Source: an uncultured Sulfurovum sp.
GTDB taxonomy: Bacteria > Campylobacterota > Campylobacteria > Campylobacterales > Sulfurovaceae
Assembly (NCBI GenBank): GCA_902727935.1
Contig: CACVAX010000006.1
Coordinates: 62,001-126,000, forward strand
Length of the DNA stretch: 64,000 nucleotides
Direction of reading: 5' to 3'
Position numbers and translations under genes: made by a program. Below the pieces are notes generated by a model. It did no database searches. It was given only the letters and a program-made list of their open reading frames with translations, and was not told the origin of the DNA. This document shows positions 17,049 to 25,122 of this stretch, piece after piece. How positions within the stretch are numbered: position 1 is the stretch's first letter; every line of letters starts with the position of its first letter.

Positions 17049-17702
17049 ATGAAAAAACTTACCGTTTTATCAATGATAGCAGCAGCATTACTTTTAACAG
17101 CATGTGGTGATTCTTCAACTGGAGCAGAAGCTAAAGCAGCAACTGAAACAAAAACAGAAACTGAAGCACCAATGAAATGTGGTGAAGGTAAATGTGGCGA
17201 TGCAATGAAAAAAGAAGCTGCAGCAAAATGTGGTGGTGATACAAAATCATCAGCAGATGAAGCTAAAGATGCCGTATCTAATGCAGCAGAAAAAGTAAAA
17301 GCAGCAGCAAGTGAAAAAGCAACAGAAGCAGTTGACGCAGTAAAAGAAAAAGCAGCATCAGCAGTGGATTCAGTAAAAGAAACAGCATCTTCAGCAGTAG
17401 ATTCAGTAAAATCAGCAGCAGCATCAGCTACAGCAGCTGTAGCATCAGCTGTTAATGCAGATGCAGGTAAAGCACTTTATGCTAAATGTGCTGGTTGTCA
17501 TGGAGCTGATGGTAAAACTAAAGCTATGGGTAAAGCTAATCCTGTTGCTGGACAATCTGCAGCAGATTTAGAAGCTCATTTACATGGTTATAAAGATGGT
17601 ACAAGAAATGCTCATGGTATGGGTATGTTAATGAAAGGTCAAGTTGCTTCAATGAGTGATGATGACATGAAAGCAGTAGCTGCTTATATGGCTACTCTTT
17701 AA
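17049..17702 (+). CDS. Lipoprotein c-type cytochrome with long alanine/lysine-rich linker
   Basis: 217 residues. The lipoprotein signal has its lipobox at LLTAC (Cys19). A Cys-rich patch follows (MKCGEGKCGDAM, then AAKCGG). Residues about 75-135 are Ala/Lys/Asp/Ser repeats such as AVDSVKETASSAVDSVK, like LEA or apolipoprotein helices. The C-terminal 80 residues are a class I cytochrome c: CAGCH at 147-151, PVAGQSAADLEAHLHGYKDG and a distal Met in the MGMLM region. It is an electron carrier tethered to a membrane by a long helix, on the periplasmic side. TATAAT at about 17011 and AAAGGAC precede the ATG. Confidence 0.85.
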   Translation: MKKLTVLSMIAAALLLTACGDSSTGAEAKAATETKTETEAPMKCGEGKCGDAMKKEAAAKCGGDTKSSADEAKDAVSNAAEKVKAAASEKATEAVDAVKEKAASAVDSVKETASSAVDSVKSAAASATAAVASAVNADAGKALYAKCAGCHGADGKTKAMGKANPVAGQSAADLEAHLHGYKDGTRNAHGMGMLMKGQVASMSDDDMKAVAAYMATL

Positions 17703-17712
17703 TGATTAATTA

Positions 17713-17738
17713 AACTAAGAATAACTTCTTAGTTTTTT
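17713..17738 (+). terminator. Rho-independent terminator after the cytochrome gene
   Basis: AACTAAGAA (17713-17721) pairs perfectly with TTCTTAGTT (17726-17734) around TAAC, and a run of T follows to 17738. A second perfect hairpin (GTGGGCT/AGCCCAC, 17739-17756) adjoins it and may help end the convergent moeA transcript. Confidence 0.8.
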
Positions 17739-17757
17739 GTGGGCTGTAAAGCCCACG

Positions 17758-18975
17758 CTATTTTACAAAAAAATCTTCTTTTTTATCACTTTGACAATCT
17801 ATTTTTACAGCTATCATTTTTACAACTTGATTTTCTTTTAAACAATGAATCTCTTTACTGCTAATAATCATGCCATCAGCCTTGTCTAGTGGGGCAACCA
17901 TACCAGGTTTTTGACCTTTTATGACACTAAATTTTGTGCCATTCCAAGTACCTAATATAACAGAATTCTTTCCTGCTTTAAAGTGATGTTCAGACTCCAT
18001 TTTGGTTGTAATAAGACCATGATAAAAACTTTTAGTTCCAGAAAGCTTAGCGATGCTAGGTTTAACAAACATTTCAAAGTTCACCATGGCTGCTAAAGGA
18101 TTTCCTGGTAAATTTATGACAAAGCATTTTCCTAGTTTTCCAAAATTGGTAGGGCGACCAGGTTTAATGTCTATGCCTGAAAAATAGGTCGTCATACCGA
18201 GTTCGATAAAGGCTTCTTTTGTAAAATCTTTATCACCTACTGAAACACCACCAGAGGTTAAGATAAGGTCAGCGTCTTTCGCATTGTTAATGGCATTTTT
18301 CAATGATTCTATATTGTCTCCAGCCGAAGAGATATAAGAGATATCACAACCAAGCTCTTTGGCACGTGCAGCAAACATAGGAGCATTTGAGTTGTAGAGT
18401 TGGTGTTGTTCTATTTTTTCATAATGAGCTTTTAGCTCTTCTCCTGTAGAGAAGACAACGACTTTTGGTTTTCTGTAGACTTCAATGTGGGTGATTCCCT
18501 GTGAAGCGAGTAGGGCTAAGGTATAAGCTGTAACTTTTGTTTGTGCTTTTAAAAAAACAGTTCCAGATTGAATGTCTTCTCCTTTAAAACGAATGAAGTT
18601 ATCTTTTTTTATGTTAGATGGAAGCATAATACCTTGCGTAGTCAGTTCCACATGTTCAATAGCAACAATGGCTTCAGCTCCACTAGGAATAGGTGCACCT
18701 GTCATAATTTTGACAACTTCCCCTTCATTAAAACGCTCTTGGGCAATATCTCCAGCATAGGTTACTTCTTTAACTTGTACTTCTTTTCCAGTGTCATTCA
18801 CCTTAATGGCATAGCCATCCATGGCTGAATTATCAAAACGAGGAAGGTCAAAAGTAGCTGCATAGTCTTTAGCAACAATAGAGCCAATAGCCTCTTCAAT
18901 AGCCAATATATGGGTGCTTTTAGCTTCTACATTGGTGTAAATAGTTTCTAAGGCTTGTTCAATAGATAGAGTCAT
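17758..18975 (-). CDS. moeA: Molybdopterin molybdenumtransferase
   Basis: 405 residues from ATG 18975, chosen because AAGGTC precedes it and TLSIEQALETI is a normal MoeA start; an upstream in-frame extension to 19083 overlaps the divergent gene and is rejected. It inserts molybdenum into adenylated molybdopterin. Seen motifs: FDNSAMDGYAIK, MTGAPIPSGAEAIVAIE, VFSTGEEL, YNSNAPM, LTSGGVSVGDKDF and INLPGNPLAAMVNFE. It is divergent from 19059 with about 80 bases between starts. Supports molybdoenzymes such as nitrate or formate enzymes, which are not in this window. Confidence 0.93.
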   Translation of the reverse strand: MTLSIEQALETIYTNVEAKSTHILAIEEAIGSIVAKDYAATFDLPRFDNSAMDGYAIKVNDTGKEVQVKEVTYAGDIAQERFNEGEVVKIMTGAPIPSGAEAIVAIEHVELTTQGIMLPSNIKKDNFIRFKGEDIQSGTVFLKAQTKVTAYTLALLASQGITHIEVYRKPKVVVFSTGEELKAHYEKIEQHQLYNSNAPMFAARAKELGCDISYISSAGDNIESLKNAINNAKDADLILTSGGVSVGDKDFTKEAFIELGMTTYFSGIDIKPGRPTNFGKLGKCFVINLPGNPLAAMVNFEMFVKPSIAKLSGTKSFYHGLITTKMESEHHFKAGKNSVILGTWNGTKFSVIKGQKPGMVAPLDKADGMIISSKEIHCLKENQVVKMIAVKIDCQSDKKEDFFVK

Positions 18976-19058
18976 TTTAGACCTTTTTATGGTATGCCAA
19001 AAGTATAACAAATTTGGATATAATCCGATTTTAATAACAATAAATTTAGGAGAACAGC

Positions 19059-19472
19059 ATGTTAGAAACAATGTTATCGACACACAGTATTTTGAATTAT
19101 CTATTTATAGCTTTTGTAGTTTTAGGTTTTTTAGTACCCATAATGGTAAAAGAGCCTTTAGGATTTAAAAAGGCAAGTTTTATTTATACGATGATTTTTC
19201 AAGCGATTATTACCATGATTGCTTTTTCAGGGATTGTGGCTTTGGTTTCAGGTGATTTGCCATTTACTATGACAATCATAGCGATGATTATCGTTTTTGC
19301 AGCCATGATGGGCATAGAAATTTCTAAGCATAAGCGTATCAAGAAAGGTAATACAGAAGATGAAGCAACATTTGCAATGCTACGAGCAGGATTTACCAAA
19401 GCAACCGTTTTAAATCTTATTATTTTGGTGGGTTTTACGGTATTTATGATGGTTCAGTCTAAAGGTCTTTAG
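19059..19472 (+). CDS. Small inner-membrane protein, unknown function
   Basis: 137 residues with four predicted membrane helices (about 12-30, 42-63, 70-86 and 115-133). The cytoplasmic loop ISKHKRIKKGNTEDEATFAM is charged. The Cu-resistance/CopD-like size was considered, but no conserved motif supports it. AGGAGAACAGC precedes the ATG. It ends 9 bases before rsmE and is probably co-transcribed with it. No family recognised. Confidence 0.65.
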   Translation: MLETMLSTHSILNYLFIAFVVLGFLVPIMVKEPLGFKKASFIYTMIFQAIITMIAFSGIVALVSGDLPFTMTIIAMIIVFAAMMGIEISKHKRIKKGNTEDEATFAMLRAGFTKATVLNLIILVGFTVFMMVQSKGL

Positions 19473-19481
19473 GAAGCGTTT

Positions 19482-20150
19482 GTGCAATATTTGTTTGTGA
19501 AAGAAGCAGGGGTTCAAGAGTTAACCTTAGAAGGGGATGAACACCGTTATATTTTTAAAGTACGCCGTCATCGTGAAGGTGAAACCATTGCACTGCGTAA
19601 TCTTTTAAGTGATGCTCTTTACTTTTATAAAATTGTCTCTTTAAGTAAAAAAGAGGCAATGCTTTCTTTAGAGAAATCAGAAATATTATCGGTTATTGCC
19701 AAGAAAAAACTGCATCTTCTTTGGTGTGTTATCGACCCAAAAAGTGTGGAAAAAGTTTTGCCCTCTCTCAATGAAATGGGAGTAGATGCCATTACTTTTG
19801 TCTATTGTTCACGTTCTCAAAAAAGTTTTAAAGTAGACTTTAAACGCTTAGAAAAGATTTTACTCAACTCTTCGCAACAATGTGGACGTTCTTCATTGAT
19901 GAAGCTTTCACTTGTCGACTCTATCGAACTTTTTTTAGAGCAATACCCTAACACGATTATGTTAAATTTTTCTGAACAAAACATTAATGATGGGTCTAAT
20001 ATAGAAAGCATATTCATTGGTTGTGAAGGTGGATTTACAGCAGAAGAAGAGGCTCTTTTTAAAAGACAAAATATTAGGGGCTTAGATAGCCCTCTGATTT
20101 TAAAAAGTGAGTCAGCTGTTTGTGCTGTGGCAAGTAAGCTTCTTTTGTAA
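19482..20150 (+). CDS. rsmE: 16S rRNA (uracil-1498-N3)-methyltransferase
   Basis: 222 residues, starting at GTG 19482 (AGGAAGCG upstream). The N-terminal PUA-like domain has HRYIFKVRRHREGETIALRN. The SPOUT domain has HLLWCVIDPKSVEKVLPSLN, SQQCGRSSLM and the C-terminal knot IFIGCEGGFTAEEEALF, followed by LKSESAVCAVASKLLL, which carry the SAM-binding trefoil. It methylates U1498 of the small subunit. Slightly shorter than E. coli RsmE (243). Confidence 0.9.
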   Translation: MQYLFVKEAGVQELTLEGDEHRYIFKVRRHREGETIALRNLLSDALYFYKIVSLSKKEAMLSLEKSEILSVIAKKKLHLLWCVIDPKSVEKVLPSLNEMGVDAITFVYCSRSQKSFKVDFKRLEKILLNSSQQCGRSSLMKLSLVDSIELFLEQYPNTIMLNFSEQNINDGSNIESIFIGCEGGFTAEEEALFKRQNIRGLDSPLILKSESAVCAVASKLLL

Positions 20151-20154
20151 TCTT

Positions 20155-21336
20155 CTACTTTAAGCCATAGATTGAGACTACTTTAAGTCCATTATCTGTT
20201 GCTTTCAATTTCATAAATCCTTGACTTTCTCCCTTACGTGTTAAACCTTTATTATTGGAGATAAACCATTGGGTAGTTGTTTTAAGGTCAGTATAGGCTT
20301 CTTTATTTTTTGTATATTTCTTTAATATTTTAAAGTCTACAATTCTAAACTCTCTATTGAGCCATTTTTGATTGTATTTGCGTTTATCTTTTTTAATGAC
20401 TGTTTGAGTTATATTTCTTAATTTAAAATAACGTTCAATTTTTACATCATAAAAATCAACTATTTCATCAACTGAAGCTTGGGATGAGGCATTAATAAAA
20501 GCATCTAAAAATGTTTTAATGGCTGTTTCATTGAAGGGGTCATGAACTTTTTCTTCTATTATTTTTTCTGTTATGTTAGGAATGCTTTGATTCACTTCTA
20601 TATTTAAATTATTTTCTTTCTCTAAAAGAGGTTTTGCTAACTCCATGCTGGTGGTATTGGCTTCCTTGGCTTTTTCTTCATTTATATTATTATCACTTAT
20701 ATTATTTTCTTGTACTAAGGCTACAGGAATAGCTATGGTTAGATTTTCTTCTTTATCTTTTTTTTGCGTCTCTTTTTTATAATCATTAAGTTTAATTGTA
20801 GGTTTTAGGTTTTGTGCCATTAGCTCTTTGGGTTCATTAGATTTTTGATAGATCATAAATCCTAAATAGCCAAGCAGCAATAGCAGCCCAAAAAATAAAA
20901 AATATTTTAAATTTTTTTTGAAAAATGAAGTTTCTTTTTCTAAAGAGACAAGCTCTGCTTCAAATTCTAAGTATTCACTGATATCTGTATCGCTAGAGTA
21001 TTCCATTATGGTATAAACAGTATTGTTTTCTTCAATGTAACCAAAGGTTTTTAAGTCACTCCTTGTATGGGTATTTTGAAGTTTATTAATTTTAGAGATA
21101 ATCTCTTTTTTTTGTTTGTAAAATACCCCCTGTGCTTGGGGTTTAATAATAACAATGTTATTCTCTCTTGAACAAAAAGTATCAAAAAAAAGTTCTTTCA
21201 ATATAAAAAGACTTCCTGCTCGGTTGTTGTCACGTACTAAATAGAGAATTTCAAAGGCATCTTTGGCTAAAACTTCGACAATAATATAATGCTCCCCCAC
21301 AACATCATTCATTGATAAATAACTCACAGTGTTCAT
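20155..21336 (-). CDS. Membrane protein with isolated kinase-like N-lobe and extracytoplasmic NTF2-like domain
   Basis: 393 residues. Residues 1-125 resemble the N-lobe of a Ser/Thr protein kinase: YIIVEVLAKDAFEILYLVRD (degenerate glycine loop), LFILKELFFDTF (candidate VAIK lysine), then IEENNTVYTIMEYSSDTDIS (hinge). The C-lobe with HRD and DFG is absent. A membrane helix at about 143-162 (YFLFFGLLLLLGYLGFMIY) is followed by a Glu/Asn/Lys linker and a C-terminal NTF2/SnoaL-like domain (VDEIVDFYDVKIERYFK to GFMKLKATDNGLKVVSIYG). AAGGTG precedes the ATG. It converges with rsmE, 4 bases apart. Function unknown; a transmembrane signalling scaffold is a guess. Confidence 0.55.
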   Translation of the reverse strand: MNTVSYLSMNDVVGEHYIIVEVLAKDAFEILYLVRDNNRAGSLFILKELFFDTFCSRENNIVIIKPQAQGVFYKQKKEIISKINKLQNTHTRSDLKTFGYIEENNTVYTIMEYSSDTDISEYLEFEAELVSLEKETSFFKKNLKYFLFFGLLLLLGYLGFMIYQKSNEPKELMAQNLKPTIKLNDYKKETQKKDKEENLTIAIPVALVQENNISDNNINEEKAKEANTTSMELAKPLLEKENNLNIEVNQSIPNITEKIIEEKVHDPFNETAIKTFLDAFINASSQASVDEIVDFYDVKIERYFKLRNITQTVIKKDKRKYNQKWLNREFRIVDFKILKKYTKNKEAYTDLKTTTQWFISNNKGLTRKGESQGFMKLKATDNGLKVVSIYGLK

Positions 21337-21467
21337 AAAATAGCACCTTTTTTAATAGATTATATCTAAAGTCTTATTTGCTCAGGGAATATTTCTATTT
21401 TTATAATTTTAACTTATAATATTTAGCAATAAAATCTAACTGACTTTGTGCTTTATATCTTTCGTAT

Positions 21468-22145
21468 TTAAAGTTGCCAATTAATAACAGGTTGATGATG
21501 TGCTGATAAATAACTATTGACCCTAGAAAAAGGTTTAGAACCCCAAAAACCACGATAGGCTGAAAGAGGTGAAGGATGTGGATCTTTAATGATGAGATGT
21601 TTACTTTCATCTATAAACTTCGATTTCTTTTGAGCAGATGCTCCCCAAAGTATAAATACTACATTGCTACAGGTTTCATTGACTAGTTGAATGATTTTAT
21701 CAGTGAATTTTTCCCAGCCTTGATTTTTGTGGGCGTTGGCTTTACCTTCTTCTACCGTTAGGACAGCATTTAAAAGTAATACCCCTTGTTTTGCCCATGG
21801 TTGGAGATTGGCTGTATGTTGATTATCAATATTGAGGTCAGATTTTAACTCTTTATAAATATTTTGTAATGATTTAGGTAAGGGTTTAATAGGATCAAGT
21901 GCTGAAAAAGCAAGACCATGGGCATGACCCAAAGTAGGATAGGGGTCTTGTCCTAAAATAAGAACTTTAACGTTCTTTAAAGGCGTTAAATTAAGAGCAT
22001 TAAAGTAAAGAGACGCTTTAGGTAAGATATTTCTACCTAAAGCTTTTTCTTTGGTCAAAAAGGTTTTGAGGTCTTGCATATAGCTTTGGTTGAATTCATT
22101 TTGTAAAGCTAATTTCCAAGAGTTTTCTATAATCATAGGATGCAT
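21468..22145 (-). CDS. ung: Uracil-DNA glycosylase
   Basis: 225 residues; removes uracil from DNA as the first step of base excision repair. The family 1 signatures are complete: VLILGQDPYPTLGHAHGLAF (catalytic Asp in GQDPYP), GVLLLNAVLTVEEGKANAH, VFILWGASAQKK, and HPSPLSAYRGFWGSKPF (the HPSPLS loop). The start is taken at ATG 22145, though an ATG three codons later is equally possible, since neither has a clear ribosome site. An overlapping frame within it (21401-21610) is a shadow. Confidence 0.95.
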   Translation of the reverse strand: MHPMIIENSWKLALQNEFNQSYMQDLKTFLTKEKALGRNILPKASLYFNALNLTPLKNVKVLILGQDPYPTLGHAHGLAFSALDPIKPLPKSLQNIYKELKSDLNIDNQHTANLQPWAKQGVLLLNAVLTVEEGKANAHKNQGWEKFTDKIIQLVNETCSNVVFILWGASAQKKSKFIDESKHLIIKDPHPSPLSAYRGFWGSKPFSRVNSYLSAHHQPVINWQL

Positions 22146-22180
22146 TTTAAAAGTATAGCATATCTTTTTAAATTAAAAAT

Positions 22181-22329
22181 TCTCTTTCAGCTGTCCACTT
22201 ATTATAACTAGTATACAAAAACAATTCATTAAGGAGGATAAGTGCAAATTTCTTATTTGGTTAAAATAGTTAGTAAGTACTGTATCAATATATATACTAG
22301 TATTATGATCAATGGACAGTTGAAAAAGA
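22181..22329. mobile_element. MITE-like element or IS remnant with 35-bp inverted ends
   Basis: The ends 22181-22215 and 22293-22329 are imperfect inverted repeats about 35 bases long. Both arms have (T)TCARCTGTCCA outside and ACTAGTATA inside. The 77-base core has no transposase. No clean target duplication is visible. It sits between ung and acs, both on the minus strand. The layout fits a miniature inverted-repeat element or the fused ends of a deleted insertion sequence. Confidence 0.45.
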
Positions 22330-22349
22330 ATACAAAGATTAAATTTTGA
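22242..22349 (+). CDS. 35-codon frame with near-perfect ribosome site inside the MITE-like element
   Basis: GTG at 22242 is preceded by AAGGAGG (22231-22237), an almost ideal Shine-Dalgarno sequence. The frame begins VQISYLVKIVSKYCINIY, runs through the right inverted repeat, and stops at 22349. It has no recognised family. It may be the N-terminal stub of a lost transposase, or a small peptide gene carried by the element. Too short to judge by codon use. Confidence 0.3.
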   Translation: MQISYLVKIVSKYCINIYTSIMINGQLKKNTKIKF

Positions 22350-22371
22350 GGAGCTATAAAACTCCTCAAAA
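22344..22371. terminator. Bidirectional hairpin terminator, end of acs
   Basis: TTTTGAGGAG (22344-22353) and CTCCTCAAAA (22362-22371) form a perfect 10-bp stem with an 8-base loop. On the minus strand it lies 18 bases after the acs stop and is followed by a T-rich stretch, ending the acetate operon. On the plus strand it follows the 35-codon frame. Confidence 0.7.
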
Positions 22372-22388
22372 ATTACGGCTTAAAACCT

Positions 22389-24329
22389 CTATGTGTTAAC
22401 GATGTTTTCGATTGTACTTACAATGCTTGGGTCCTCTAGTGTAGAAGTATCTTGGGTAATGGCTTCACCTTTTACAATACTTCTTAGAATTCTTCGCATA
22501 ATTTTACCTGAACGGGTTTTTGGTAAATCAGGTACAAATGCCATGGCATCACAAAGGGCAATCGCACCGATCTCTTGCTTGATGATTTTATTGATGTCTA
22601 TTTTAAGTGCTTCACTGGCTAAACTGGTATCTTTTAAGACCAAATAAGCAAAGATTCCTTCCCCTTTAATTTCGTGTGGTTTTCCTACCACAGCAACTGA
22701 AGCGATGTTGTCATGCTTTTTAATCGCAGCTTCCACTTCGGCTGTTCCCATTCGGTGGCCTGAAACGTTAATTACATCATCGGTTCTACCTGTAATGGTA
22801 ATGTAACCCTCTTCATCAATCATTGCACCATCACCTGAAAAATAAACAGGTTGACCCTCTTTTTTACAATCTCCAAAATAAGACTTTTTAAATCTTTCTG
22901 GGTCACCCCAAATGGTTCGAATCATTGATGGCCAAGGTTTAGTGATACACATAAACCCTTTTTCACCTACTGGGGTGGGTGTTCCATCTTCTTCAATTAC
23001 TTCAGCCATAATTCCTGGCAGTGCAAACGTAGCACATGCTGGTTTAATTGGGGTGGCAGCTGGTAGAGGAGAGATTACATGTCCCCCTGTTTCTGTTTGC
23101 CAATAGGTATCGACAATAGAACAGTTAGAATTCCCTACTTCTTCATAGTACCATTTCCATGCAGGAGGATCAATAGGCTCACCTACTGTTCCAAGTACTC
23201 TTAATGAAGATAAGTCATATTTACTTGGCTCGTCTTCACCCATTTTATGCAATAGTCTAATGGCTGTAGGTGCTGTATAGAATTGATTAATCTTATACTC
23301 TTCCACCATTTTCCAACATCTTCCAGCATCGGGGAAGGTTGGTACACCCTCAAACATTACGGTGGTTGCACCAGCTGCAAGTGGTCCATAAACAATGTAG
23401 GTATGCCCTGTAATCCAACCAACATCAGCCGTACACCAATAGGTATCACTGTCTTTAATGTCAAATACCCATTCCATGGTCATTTGAGCCCAAAGTATGT
23501 AACCAGCTGATGAGTGTTGTACCCCTTTTGGTTTTCCTGTTGACCCTGAAGTATAGAGTAAAAAGAGAGGGTCTTCTGACTCCATTGGTTCAGCCACACA
23601 AATTGCTGATTGCTTTTGAATCAAGTCATTATAGCTGTGGTCTCGTCCCTCTTCCCAATGAATTTCTTCATTATTTCTTTGAACAACACAAACATTCTCA
23701 ACCGATGGACATCCATGCTCTAATGCTAGGTCAACCACTGGTTTTAACATATACGGTTTACCTTTTCTAAAAGCACCATCGGCCGTCACTACCAACTTCG
23801 CTTCTGCATCAATGATTCTGTCTCTTAAAGCTTCTGCTGAAAATCCTCCAAATACAATAGAGTGAATCGCCCCAATTTTGGCACAAGCCAACATGGTAAT
23901 AGCAGCTTCCAAAATCATTGGCATATAGACAACAACTCGGTCACCTTTTTGAACAGCAAATTCATTTTTAAATAGATTGGCTGTTTTATTAACTTCTTCA
24001 GCTAGTTGAGCATAAGTTAATGTTTTTTTATCCCCATTATCCCCTTCAAAGATAATGGCTACTTTGTCTTTTTTAGTCTCTAAATGTCGGTCGACACACT
24101 GATGTGCAACGTTCATCTCTCCACCAGAGAACCATTTATAAAATGGTGCATTACTTTCATCTAAAACAGTATCATAAGATTTAAACCAATCAATCTTTTC
24201 ATCAGCAAACTTTGCCCAAGTTCCCTCATAATCTTTATCAAACTTAGCTACAAGTTCATGATAAGTCTCCATATCTGGAATGGGTGAATTGTTAAACTGC
24301 TCTGCATTTGGGTAGAAAATATTGTTCAT
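22389..24329 (-). CDS. acs: Acetyl-CoA synthetase
   Basis: 646 residues, the normal length. Activates acetate to acetyl-CoA through acetyl-AMP. Motifs: [20 protein letters not shown] (P-loop-like A3), [13 protein letters not shown] (A5), [20 protein letters not shown] (A7-A8 with the hinge) and [15 protein letters not shown], whose Lys is the acetylation-controlled catalytic residue. AGAGGAG precedes the ATG. It is the last gene of the acetate block, but has its own promoter region with a tandem AATGCTAT box at 24375-24398. Confidence 0.97.
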   Translation of the reverse strand: MNNIFYPNAEQFNNSPIPDMETYHELVAKFDKDYEGTWAKFADEKIDWFKSYDTVLDESNAPFYKWFSGGEMNVAHQCVDRHLETKKDKVAIIFEGDNGDKKTLTYAQLAEEVNKTANLFKNEFAVQKGDRVVVYMPMILEAAITMLACAKIGAIHSIVFGGFSAEALRDRIIDAEAKLVVTADGAFRKGKPYMLKPVVDLALEHGCPSVENVCVVQRNNEEIHWEEGRDHSYNDLIQKQSAICVAEPMESEDPLFLLYTSGSTGKPKGVQHSSAGYILWAQMTMEWVFDIKDSDTYWCTADVGWITGHTYIVYGPLAAGATTVMFEGVPTFPDAGRCWKMVEEYKINQFYTAPTAIRLLHKMGEDEPSKYDLSSLRVLGTVGEPIDPPAWKWYYEEVGNSNCSIVDTYWQTETGGHVISPLPAATPIKPACATFALPGIMAEVIEEDGTPTPVGEKGFMCITKPWPSMIRTIWGDPERFKKSYFGDCKKEGQPVYFSGDGAMIDEEGYITITGRTDDVINVSGHRMGTAEVEAAIKKHDNIASVAVVGKPHEIKGEGIFAYLVLKDTSLASEALKIDINKIIKQEIGAIALCDAMAFVPDLPKTRSGKIMRRILRSIVKGEAITQDTSTLEDPSIVSTIENIVNT

Positions 24330-24359
24330 CTCTGCTCCTCTTTCTTTTTCTTGGTTTTG

Positions 24360-24398
24360 ATTATGGAATAGTAAAATAGCATTGACATAGCATTAATA
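24360..24398 (-). promoter_or_regulatory. acs promoter with tandem AATGCTAT box
   Basis: Read on the minus strand, 24394-24375 is AATGCTATGTCAATGCTATT: two AATGCTAT half-sites with an 11-bp period. CATAAT (24365-24360), nine bases further, is a good -10, placing the box over the -35. The ATG is 46 bases after the box. The porin promoter at 30503-30541 has the same box, spacing and -10, so both are probably activated by one regulator, most likely the OmpR-type protein at 30639. Confidence 0.6.
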
Positions 24399-24494
24399 GA
24401 TTAAAGGAAGTATAGGGTTTAAAAAAAATAATTTGTGTGTTTTTGTAACATTAAATGAATAAGGTATGAAAATAATTCTGTATTATAAAAGATA

Positions 24495-25106
24495 TTATAA
24501 TCGCTGAACATGTTGCAATTTCAGATACATCATTGCTGTCATCACAGCATCATTTAAGGCATCATGGGCTGTAAGTTTTGGAAGGTTTAGTTCTTTTAAA
24601 ATGGTATCAAATCGTAAATCTATATGTCCTTGAGGAATGCGTTCAATCTTTTTATCATAATAAATGGCTGATACTTCCTCTTTTTTATTGGGGAGAGTAA
24701 TACCATACATGGGTTTGGTATACTTGTTTATCATTGCCACATCAAATTCAAGGTAGTAACCTACCAGTTTTCGATTACCAATGTAGTAGAGAAAACGTTC
24801 AATGGCTTCATTGATAGGAACAGCTCCTTCTAAATCACAATTTCGTATTTTATGAATGGTGATGCTTTCATGGTTGATGTCTTTTTCTTGTATCACATAA
24901 ATATGGATGGCTTCATTGGTTAAGATTTTGTTTCCTTTAACCTTAACAGCTCCAATAGAAATGATATGGTCTTCTTTTGGATTTAGCCCAGTGGTTTCAC
25001 AATCATACACTACTACTTCATCTTCATGTACCCCATTAAATAAAAAGTTAAAACGCTCATTGTTTAGATTTTTTCGATTCCATTTTTGTTTTAGTGCTTC
25101 AAACAT
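24495..25106 (-). CDS. DnaQ-like 3'-5' exonuclease (acetate operon)
   Basis: 203 residues from ATG 25106 (a TTG at 25115 is also possible; no strong ribosome site for either). DEDDh exonuclease motifs: VVYDCETTGLNPKEDHIISI (DxE), LVGYYLEFDVAMINKY (second Asp region) and HDALNDAVMTAMMY (HxAxxD). Homologous to the epsilon subunit of DNA polymerase III, but alone. A gene of this type regularly sits between a DUF294 protein and acs/actP in proteobacteria, so its role is probably tied to that cassette rather than replication. It follows the DUF294 gene by 16 bases. Confidence 0.85.
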   Translation of the reverse strand: MFEALKQKWNRKNLNNERFNFLFNGVHEDEVVVYDCETTGLNPKEDHIISIGAVKVKGNKILTNEAIHIYVIQEKDINHESITIHKIRNCDLEGAVPINEAIERFLYYIGNRKLVGYYLEFDVAMINKYTKPMYGITLPNKKEEVSAIYYDKKIERIPQGHIDLRFDTILKELNLPKLTAHDALNDAVMTAMMYLKLQHVQRL

Positions 25107-25122
25107 AATCAACAAACCAACA

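Noticed and set aside
18976..19083. In-frame extension of moeA by 36 codons
   Set aside because: The extension overlaps the divergent gene at 19059, has no MoeA similarity, and ATG 18975 has its own ribosome site.
21401..21610. 69-codon frame overlapping ung
   Set aside because: It lies in another frame of ung and has no ribosome site or recognisable product.
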